Assembly: GCA_948474755.1 (NCBI GenBank)
Contig: CAOLHI010000073.1
Span: 806,001-870,000 of the forward strand
Origin: Ctenosaura bakeri
Taxonomy: Eukaryota > Chordata > Lepidosauria > Squamata > Iguanidae
Length of the DNA: 64,000 bases
Reading direction: 5' to 3'
Shown here: in pieces, positions 55,779-64,000 of the stretch
Layout: the number at the start of each line of letters is the position of its first letter
Position numbering within the stretch: position 1 is the first letter of the stretch
Notes under the pieces: generated by a model
Seen by the model: only the letters and a program-made list of their open reading frames with translations
Database searches by the model: none
What the model was told of the DNA's origin: nothing
Made by a program: the position numbers and the translations under genes

Positions 55779-56671
55779 TGTTACCTGTTTTCCGGGGGTC
55801 CCGGGAGGGACACCTAAGTGCGCTCTCAATTACACAAGTTGGGGAAATTAGCACAGAGCACAAGCTAGCAATGCGAGAGGCAGGGCAACGGAGCGGAATC
55901 TTTTACCCAATGTCTACAGGGTCAACCCGAGTCAAGGAGCAAACAGAATTGAAATAATAATAATTGTTTTTATTAAAATACAGTCAAACAGTGCATGCAA
56001 CACACTCACACAAATAACTAAAGGTTGGAGTGGGATAGAGGGATTTTCAGAGGAGTTGTTGGTCTGGGTAATACTACACCTGTCCTGAAGCCCGGGTAGT
56101 CTGCAGCAGAAGTTCGGAGGTATGGAGTCTCAGTACATGGGACTGAGGGGAAGGCTCACCAAGCAAAGCAGAAGCAAGGCGGGATGGAAATTGGGAGAGA
56201 TCCGAAGAAGCTCTCAAAGTCAGGGGTTTTTATAGGGGAAAATGTGACCGTAGGCTAGTCTGTACTTGGGGAAAACAATGAGTTTCGGGCTGGAGACAAA
56301 GCCTCTGAAAGGTCAGAATTTAGCATGATTAAGTCCAAATCGACAATAGAGTAGACAGTATGCAAATTCAGAGTGCTTGACAGATTAGGATTCTTCTAAT
56401 CAAGCTCCCTGCTCGGGGCAGGGAGTTCTTTGTAAGTAGCGTGCATACATAATAGGGTACTTGCCTTTGAGGTCTCCTGAAGCGGCGGGACGGCTATTTC
56501 TGGCCTGCCTGTATTGTGTGGAATATTACAGCAATTAGCAGCCATGCCTGTCTGTGAGCTTGTCCAGGGGACCTCGCAGCACTTGGAGAGGAATAGGTAG
56601 AGACGGCCAAGTTATTGATATCAAAGTGATATCTAATATCCCACAAGTCTGGGCTAGAAACTGCGGTAACA
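55779..56671 (-). mobile_element. Solo LTR, copy 4
   Basis: An 893-bp LTR on the minus strand, TGTTACCTG to GCGGTAACA in + coordinates. ATTT flanks both ends (55775-55778 and 56672-56675), a perfect 4-bp duplication. On the minus strand there is TATAAAA at 56228-56234 and AATAAA at 55969-55974. It aligns to copy 1 over the full length with scattered differences. The distinct duplications (CTAT against ATTT) show the two are separate insertions, not the ends of one provirus. Confidence 0.92.
56228..56234 (-). promoter_or_regulatory. LTR TATA box, copy 4
   Basis: TATAAAA on the minus strand. Copy 1 has TATAAGA at the same place. Confidence 0.6.
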
Positions 56672-56704
56672 ATTTCCCATGTCTTTAGCAATGACACTGG
56701 AAGT

Positions 56705-56915
56705 TTTTACTTACTTGCTACATTTCTACCTTGCCTTTCTTGTAATGAGCTCAAGGTGTATCTGTTTCACCATTTTATCCTCAGAATAGTCCTATGAGGT
56801 AGACCAGGCTGCATAAAGATTAACCAGCCCACGGTCACCCTGTGAATTTCACGAGTCTGTAGGGGACTGGAATCTGGATCTTGCATCCCTCTAACTACTA
56901 TGTGCCCTGGCTGAC
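56705..56915 (-). mobile_element. tRNA-headed SINE with LINE-like tail
   Basis: The + strand reads TTTCTACCTTGCCTTTCTTG (tail), ATTTTATCCTCAGAATAGTC, CTATGAGGTAGACCAGGCTG and CGGTCACCCTGTGAATTTCA, then head remnants near CTAACTACTATGTGCCCTGG. It is a second SINE type, distinct from the ACTTGAAGGCACACAACAA copies. Confidence 0.7.
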
Positions 56916-57029
56916 TGTGAATCAGTTTATATCGATGATGGCATAGTCATAGAATTCTAGAACCAGAAAATAGTTTAAATATATAGGCCTACTAACCAGT
57001 TTACACATGTTAGAATCCCTCATGGAGCA

Positions 57030-57395
57030 GGAAAGGCAATAGCTGTGGCAGCCAAACATAAAAGTCTCTTCCACAGAAAGCTTGGTTGGCCTACTCCCTC
57101 CTCTCCTTTTGCCATCAGGCATAGACCTTTTTCTTCAAACAAGCCTTTAGTTTGTAATTATTTGCAGGGAGGTTTCTTATGGGTGGGTGGACATGTGGTT
57201 TATTTTTGACTTTTATGTTTTTAATGATGTTTTTAATGATTTTATATTGCTTTCAACCTATTGTTTTAACAGGGCAATTTTAATTTTCTGTTTTAAAATT
57301 TTATTGGTTTTATTGGTTCCTTATGTCAGCCACTTTGGGTCCTACCCCAGGAGAAAGGCAGCATACAAATGAAATAAACAAATAAAATAAAAATA
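57030..57395 (+). mobile_element. L2 LINE 3' end
   Basis: CTCTTCCACAGAAAGCTTGG, GCATAGACCTTTTTCTTCAA, a T-rich 3' UTR, then GTCAGCCACTTTGGGTCCTA and AGAAAGGCAGCATACAAATG with an AAAT-type tail. The same 3' signature occurs at 11340-11395. Confidence 0.78.
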
Positions 57396-57404
57396 ATGAA
57401 GAAT

Positions 57405-57790
57405 TATACCAAGAGAGCCTTCTCAGTGGCTGCTCCCAAGTTATAGAACTCCCTTCCACAGAAGGTCATGTTGGTCTGCTCCCTCCTATCATTCTGCAAT
57501 CAGGGAAAAACCTTTCTGTTTAAGAAAGCTTTTGGTTTTTAGTGTGTTGCAGCAGATGGGGCTTTTAATGAAGAGTATGATTTTATTTTGTTATGTTTGA
57601 AACATTTTTAATGCTGTTTTTAACTTGTTTTTAATGTTGTTTTTAACTTCTTAACTTGTTTTTAACATGCATTTTTTAAAATAGAAACTTCATTTAATTG
57701 TTTGTAACTTTTGAATTTAGAGTTTTCTAATTGTGTTGTAATTTTAAAACGTTGTACACTGTCTTGAATCCCATACTGGGAGAGCGGTGG
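57405..57790 (+). mobile_element. L2 LINE 3' end, second copy
   Basis: Translation of 57414-57470 gives RAFSVAAPKL, the L2 ORF2 C-terminal block, followed by CAGGGAAAAACCTTTCTGTT, a T-rich 3' UTR and GGGAGAGCGGTGGCAAATAA. It follows the previous L2 end in the same direction; the two have different 3' ends, so they are separate subfamilies. Confidence 0.82.
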
Positions 57791-57794
57791 CAAA

Positions 57795-57845
<51 letters not shown>

Positions 57846-57865
57846 ATAGTAGTAGTAGTAGTAGT
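57791..57865. repeat. (AAAT)n (AGT)n microsatellite
   Basis: About 14 AAAT units growing from the L2 tail, then six AGT units. Confidence 0.95.
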
Positions 57866-57936
57866 CATACATGTGAAACCACCAAATATCTCCACAAAGC
57901 GTGTGCAAAGGCCAGGGAGTCTGAAGGTTAGACTGT

Positions 57937-58137
57937 GGTCATTTCTGCACTACATTGTTATAGTACTATTATTCCATTTTCAATATCCTATGGAATCCTG
58001 GGGTTTGCAGTTTAGGGAGGGACCTTTGAATTCTCAGCCAGAGAGCTCTTTGGCCTCAGTAAAATACAAACCCCAGCATTCCACAGGATGTTGAAAGTGG
58101 AATAATAGCACTATAACAGTATAGTGTGGAAATGGTC
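57937..58137. mobile_element. Short GGCC-type MITE, full length
   Basis: A 201-bp foldback element, GGTCATTTCTGCACTACATT to AGTATAGTGTGGAAATGGTC. TGT flanks both ends (57934-57936 and 58138-58140). The core is in the opposite orientation to the copies at 20062 and 22452 (GTTTAGGGAGGGACCTTTG comes first). Confidence 0.94.
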
Positions 58138-58140
58138 TGT

Positions 58141-61100
58141 GTCTCTATAGCTGCACACCCTATAGGTTGTGGAGTGACCCTGTGATTCCCAGGGTCCCCT
58201 TTTTCTTTTACTTTTTTTTTTTAAAAAAATTGAAAACAAAATGTCACCCTAAATGCCTCCAAACACCCTCTGGGTGGTTGTGAGTGTTTTCACCATGTTA
58301 TCCTTCGGCATTAAGGCAGCCTAAAAACACAATAAATAAATAAAATAATTTAAAAAATTATTAGAAAAAGTCTTCTTCTGGACTTAAAATATCCCAGATA
58401 GGGTAAAAAAAATGTCCTCTGACTCCTAGGGATGGGGATGGGGGGGTTGAGGTTAAAAAAAAAATTAAAAAGACTTTTTGTAGAGTGTGTAGTGGGAGTG
58501 AGGCCCCCTGAAGTCCCTAGGGGGGCAATGAAGCCCCTAGCCCCAGAGAGTAACCCGCCCTTCCTCTGTGGCAATGCTTGCTAGAAGAACATGGAACTGC
58601 TGACTTCTTGTTGGCTGTGCATCAATACAGCTGCCCAAAGCTTCAAGCTGAGCAGTTGTCAGGTGAAGAAAGGAAGCAACTTGAGCTCCCACTGGCCCCA
58701 TAGCATCACAAAGCTTGGGTGGGCTCTTCACTCTGATCATTACTCTTCAGGAGTTAGAGTAGTAATGTTCAAAGCCGGTCCAGTCACAGAATATACATGG
58801 GTGGCCACAGTACAGCCACATCCACCTCAAATCTATTCAGCAAAACTAGTGTCTCAGCAGCCATGTTTGCTAAACTACAAATTACAACATCCTTTCAGCT
58901 AGGAGCCATTGCAAGGATTAATAAAATACTGTAAAAGTTCAAGGAAGAGTTCATAATTGCAAATACAAAATGCAAAATGAGGAGTTCATCATTGCAAATA
59001 CTGTGTTTGCTGTGCTTTCTTTTAGCCATGGCTGCCTTTCCAAGAAAAGAGCCATTTTCAAGGAGTGCGTAATTCTATGGAAAATTGGGCCAGTTACCTG
59101 TGTGATAACCTAACCAGTTACCAGTATGGTAAATTAAGGAAGGGAAGGGGGAAGGAAGGAAGGAGGGAAGGACTTTGAGCTGGAACTGTGGATAACAACA
59201 TTTTTAAAATAAACTGAACTAATTTGCACTTTCTGGATCAGAACACAATTGCCCTTTGACCTGTGCTTTTCTCCATGCAGTCATGTTTCAGTTCAAAAAT
59301 TGTACACAAATATGTGTACATTAGGGAAAGCTGAATACAAAAATGGGTATGCTAAGAAATATTGAATATTTTTAAAAATGCAAATTTTGGTGCAGTTCTT
59401 TCCTTCTTTAATTCACAGACTGATGCAGAAACAGGATGAAACAGGCTTATGAATATACACACTTTCAACTCTCACGGACCAAGGAAAGACTGATTCATCC
59501 CTCGGTAGAATCTATTACAGTTTTGTATTTTCAAAGGAGCCCTCCCAGTAGGCACTGAGCACCATGGCTAATGCACCTTCTCCTGAGTCTTGCCAAGATT
59601 TGAACAAGAACAATAGCTGTGTAATGCCCTAGAGGTAAATAGCATCCCAGAAAATCTCTGTCTTATATGGTCAACTCATGTTTCTGATAATTCACAGTGT
59701 TATCAGACCCTAGGAGGTAACTCATCATCATGCCAATAACTCAAGGATTACAATAAAAACATGAAGAGGCCCAGATCATCTGGGAAAATGCTTTTTCCCA
59801 CTAGCTAACCCTCTGTAATGTAGGTCAGGGATACTCAGAATTAAAAGAACAGGCAGCTGAAGCCTACTCCAAAATCTGTGGAATTCTCTCATGGTTCATT
59901 CATGACACCTCAGCTTATTTGAAACAACATCTTTGTTGTGTTTTGCTGACAAATCATAACTAAAGCTGTGTCAGCCATGCTGCTTTGTCATCAGATCACT
60001 GGAGGGTTAGTTATTGTTACCATCAGAGCTTGGGAAAAGTTGCTAACTGATCAATTCTGAGAGTCATAGTCCAAAAAGTAACTTTTCTTAGCAACAAGAA
60101 TTACAAAATCCTAATACAGAAAGCACTTGGGCAGAAGCTTCCTTGTAATTCACATGCTGATCACCATGTCTGTGTATCTGGAAAGCCATGTTCAATCACC
60201 ATTTCTCAGTATGAGCGCACAAACACAAGTGAAAGAGACATGGGCTGTCATCACCTGTGATCATCTGTTTGTGGGTTGTACCATAATGGGATTTTCTGCC
60301 TTCATTCTTTATTCTTCAATTATTATCATGTTTATCTTCCATAAACAATGACACAAAAGCAACAATAACAATGAAATCTTGAGTATCTTTTAAAAACTAA
60401 GGACGATGCAGGTTATGCAGTGCACTTCTCTGAAAAGTTGCATTTGCATCATAACCAAGCTTGCATTCCCTTGTTAATTTTGCCTGACCCTTCTCTTCAG
60501 ATGCCTAAACTGTAAGCATTCTAAGCATTCTAAGCATTCAACTTAAGTTTTAAGTTACTGCACAGCTAGAAATTTGAAGACTGAAGGAAAAATTCATTAG
60601 GCAGCAGAATTCTTATCTGGAGGAAGGGGAGAAATGCTCTGATTTTGGGGGCCCCATGCTCACACCCCTAGACCGTGGCACAAAGTGGCATTGAACTGCT
60701 TTAACTGTGTAGGTACACTCAATTGCCAAGGTTAAGGCATAAGCCAAATCCTGTACACTTTCAGAGTAGTGTAAATATAAGCGAGGGCATTTACCATGGG
60801 TCCCACCATTGGCAATAGGTGCCTAAGCCTTGCTCTTAGCTGTTGCACAGCAGTCAATTAGCTTCTCACTCCTCAAGTTACCAGTGAGAGAAAGGGCTGT
60901 GTGTGTGTTTCCTGTGAACATACCCTTATACAATTTCTAGGAAAATGCAACCACTTGTGCAACAGTTTTTACATTAATGGGGTGACCCAACCAAATTTGG
61001 CCTGTAGCATTACTCACTTTCATTTTTTGGTAAGACACAGCATTACCACAAAAATAAATATTTATCACTCTAATAATTGTGTTTAAAAGTATTTAAAGTA

Positions 61101-62494
61101 GAAAAGTATGTAATCTAAGACTCTAAACTGTAGTTTACTTAGCTTGTGCATAAACCTGGCACTGTAACTGTGCCCACATTGAGTCCATGCTATATCCACT
61201 GGTGGAAAACAGACCCTGAGCACTTTTCTCCAAGGCAATGTGGACCTGGAGAGGAAAACATTGCTTTGTCTTGTCTCAGTGTATGGCCAAGACTCAGTGT
61301 ATGGCCAAGACTATACCCTCCAACATTTCACAGACGAAAACTGGGACATGCCTGTCCAAAAAGCATTGGAATATGGTCAAGACAGTTAAAGTAATTTATG
61401 GGTAAAGACACACAAGCTAGGAAAGGCTGCAGCAGTTTCCTTTTGTTTATGCCTACTGGGAAAGGCAACATTCTGCCCCTTCTGCCCTCTTCTCCCTGCT
61501 AAGTTGGTTGAGTGTTGAGTAGAAACTCACACTTCTGCACTTTGAACTCAGTTTGCAGCAACTAAAGTACTCTAAGGACAAAATTGGAAAGTGGGAGGAG
61601 GAGGGAGAAATTGCGACATTTTAAAAGCAGCTGAAAAACTGGGGCAACTGAAGATTAATTGGGACTGTCCTGCCAAATCAGGACAGTTGGAGGATATGCA
61701 AGACACATATGAAAAATTGGGTAAGACACCAGAAAGGATCTTCCAGCTCTTTAAATGCAGCCTTATGTTATTCTTCAGTACAAATACTGAGATCGCTTTT
61801 AGCTTTTAGGATGTTGCTCCATTCAAACTCAGAAAGTTGTTCCAGTGTTTGAACATTTTCCGCCTTCTAGAATACAGTTCCTCATATGGTTTCTACTATA
61901 ATGTCTGTCTGTTTAATTCATCAGTTATATAACAGCTGAAACAATTTTCCTCCAGGGGAAGGGCCTGTTCCTGTTTCATTGGAAACCATCTTTATCCTAC
62001 AAAGTCATTTCAGGCTTATATCTTTGCTTCCCAAGGATGCTTTTGGAATAGGGAGGAAGTACAACATTGCAGAACAGCCTCTCTTAGCTTGACCTTAAAC
62101 CTGTGACAAAAACAAAACAAGACAGGAATCCCAAGATAGGAATGCAATTTCCTAGAGAAACAACAGCATTGGCATATGCGAAGAACCTCTTGTTTGGGGA
62201 GTTTGACCAATTTTTAAGCTTTCTTGATAGTCACAAAGTAGTGTGAAGCATGGGATATCCATTATGATAAAAAGGAAGAAAACAAGTGGAAGGGAGCTTG
62301 AAAACAACCTTCTCCAAACAAATATTAGAGCCAAGGATCATAGAAGATATAAAAATATGGAGAAGATGTTCCAGAGAAAATACCGGTACCCTCAGACTTA
62401 ATCTATTCATATATCTTAAATAACCTAGAACAAGAGAACACACACACACACAAATACAATTATTCCTAGTCAGTTTGCAAAAAAAGGATTTTTT
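58141..62494. other. Long unassigned stretch
   Basis: 4.3 kb with little recognisable. T- and A-runs at 58210-58230 and an AAATAAATAAAA patch at 58331-58343. A duplicated 17-bp word at 58948-59000 (TTCATAATTGCAAATAC, then TTCATCATTGCAAATAC), three TAAGCATTCT units at 60513-60540, and an 18-bp tandem (TCAGTGTATGGCCAAGAC twice) at 61276-61312. An eroded hairpin-element arm lies near 60060-60110. No exon. Confidence 0.35.
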
Positions 62495-62600
62495 GGGAGG
62501 GAGTGGGGAATTACAACTCCCACAATCCCGCAGCCAGCATGACCACTGACTTTGCTGGCTGCAGTTTGGTTCTGGGAGTTACAGTCCAAAAAGGGTACTT
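62495..62600. mobile_element. Hairpin element of the GGACTACAACTCCCA type
   Basis: GGGGAATTACAACTCCCACAA at the left and TCTGGGAGTTACAGTCCAAA at the right form inverted arms around GCAGCCAGCATGACC / TTGCTGGCTGC. Common short foldback texture in squamate DNA; family name uncertain. Confidence 0.7.
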
Positions 62601-62610
62601 TCCCAAGCGC

Positions 62611-62813
62611 CACTCCCAATCTCAGTACACCCAGTCTCATCTAATTTTGAAAGCTAAACAACTAAATAGTGGCTTGAATATGAGTACTTGAATAGGAGAC
62701 AAGCACAAATCTCCAGGTAGAATTACAAAAGAACCCTGGTGAGCCACTGCCAATCAGAGTTAATACTAGACCAGATGGACTAATGGTTTGACTTAATGCA
62801 CCTTCCTCTGTTA
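62611..62813 (+). mobile_element. 5S-rRNA-derived SINE, tail type B
   Basis: The head is eroded 5S rRNA (CAGTCTCATCTAATTTTGAA, AGCTAAACAACTAAATAGTG, GAGTACTTGAATAGGAGAC). The tail reads GAACCCTGGTGAGCCACTGC, CAATCAGAGTTAATACTAGA and CACCTTCCTCTGTT, as at 44452. Confidence 0.78.
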
Positions 62814-64000
62814 AACCACATATTTGTATACAGAAAAGGCATGTCTGACACCATACAAACTACTGAAATCAAAAGGATATTTTTATCTGCTCTGCTTCTG
62901 GATTTGGTCTGAAGACAGGTGCTTCTCATGAATATTGTTCTTTACACACCTCTGAGACCAAGACGTCCAGAGTCACTGCTAACAACATCACCAACATGGG
63001 GTAACTTCATTCAGCCCTTTTTAATTTTGGCCTCAGACAAGTATCTAACTGGACATCAGAGGCAGTGTAAGCCTGCTCTTTCCAGAAGATCTATAGGTAG
63101 GCATCTGCTGCTGCTGCTGCTGCGACTATAAGCTACTCTGTTCAAGTACACATCAGGTAGGGTTGACAATATAAAAGACTTTGACCAGTCTGTGTTCCAA
63201 ACTTGATCAGTCTAGACAATTTTACTTCAATATTGGTGATGGGAAAGCCTCCACTGCCACACCTCCACCTCCAATACCACAAGCCGGCGTAGCGGCCACA
63301 GGGCACACAGCTCTGTCCTCCAATACCTTGCTGCTCCCATGTGATCTTCAACACACACACGCACACATACAATGAGGTAGCCTCCATATTATCTCTTATA
63401 GTAAGATCAGATTGTCTAGGACTGTTGGGTTTCTGTTGCTGCATAATGAAGATCAACCTACTGGTTTGATCAATTCAGTTTCTGCTTAAGATAACTCTAT
63501 CAATTTAAGTGACATTATTGTTCAGGAAAATCAAGACAAGTGACCTCATGAGTAAAGATTTTTCACCAAAGCAAACTTGACACTATCCAATCACATGCTT
63601 AAGCCCATGAGCAATTTCAACTTTTTTCCATTTATATAGTCAGCTATGCAGGTAGAAACTTCAATAATCCATATAGCTATATAATATCTATATCAACTAG
63701 GAGGAGACCTGGAGTAGCCCTGTAGACCACATCATAGCATTGGGGGGAAGAACAGTGGCCTAGACAAAGAGATCAGTTACTTTCAGATGTTTTATGAAGC
63801 TGAGCATAGAAATGTTTGGGTACTTGAGGTTGGGAGATTAAAATAATGCTCAAGATTCAACACTTTATCTGTGATAATAATCCACTATATTCAAGCTGCT
63901 GTACTATTTAACATTTCTTCTCAGATTCTGCTGTAAAGAGGTCTAGAGATATAATAAATATTCATGTGTAATGATAACAACCTTACACCTCGAGGAAAGG
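62814..64000. other. Unassigned noncoding stretch
   Basis: A (GCT)n run of six to seven units lies at 63103-63122. Nothing else recognised before the window ends. Confidence 0.35.

Noticed and set aside
5504..56671. LTRs 1 and 4 as the two ends of one large provirus
   Set aside because: Each has its own perfect 4-bp target duplication (CTAT and ATTT), the spacing is over 49 kb, and no retroviral interior lies between.
57662..57895. Minus-strand frame with repeated LFIY
   Set aside because: It is the translation of the (AAAT)n microsatellite at an L2 tail.

Overview
The window reads as nuclear DNA of a squamate reptile, most likely a lizard. I base this on the repeat set: reptile-type L1 LINE fragments, L2- and CR1-type LINE 3' ends, a BovB/RTE-type LINE fragment, tRNA-derived SINEs whose 3' end reads ACTTGAAGGCACACAACAA, 5S-rRNA-derived SINEs, hAT and Tigger-like DNA transposon remnants, and many trinucleotide and tetranucleotide microsatellites. 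Composition is AT-rich and there is no operon-like structure. I find no convincing host protein-coding exon or functional RNA gene on either strand. The longest open frames fall inside transposons or microsatellites. The window is probably a gene desert or one large intron.

Layout. 1-5.5 kb: degenerate MITE pieces around a 133-bp tandem array, then a 5'-truncated L1 with a perfect 14-bp target-site duplication. 5.5-9 kb: a solo LTR, then an L2 LINE split first by another solo LTR and then by a short MITE. 9-15.7 kb: compound microsatellites, tRNA-derived SINEs, an L2 end carrying a SINE fragment, a Tigger-like element, a tRNA-Ala-like pseudogene and one copy of an unassigned repeat ('X'). 15.8-25 kb: a run of short foldback MITEs ending in GGCC, plus SINE fragments. 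25-26 kb: a third solo LTR. 28-38.3 kb: a 5S-SINE, two long GGCC-ended elements, an L1 reverse-transcriptase fragment, a hAT element and two L1 3' ends in tandem. 38-49.8 kb: L2, SINE, CR1 and BovB debris, a CR1 inside a 5S-SINE, and a MITE inside a Tigger-like element. 50-51 kb: a long GGCC-ended element and the second copy of repeat X. 55.4-58.1 kb: a SINE, the fourth solo LTR, L2 ends and a MITE. 62.5-62.8 kb: a hairpin element and a 5S-SINE. The stretches in between show no repeat I can name; several are AT-rich and complex and could be conserved noncoding DNA, which cannot be tested from one sequence.

The clearest coherent signal is a family of non-autonomous DNA transposons. They share GGCC(A/C)TTTC termini, make 3-bp target duplications (TTA, TTA, CTA, TCT, TGT, AGT, AAA seen intact) and have either a ~200-bp foldback core or one of several unrelated 400-530-bp GC-rich cores. 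The second is a group of four ~0.9-kb solo LTRs (TGTTAC...GTAACA type), three with perfect 4-bp target duplications and no internal retroviral sequence left. The nested insertions give a relative chronology. I do not see a new gene-encoded system here.
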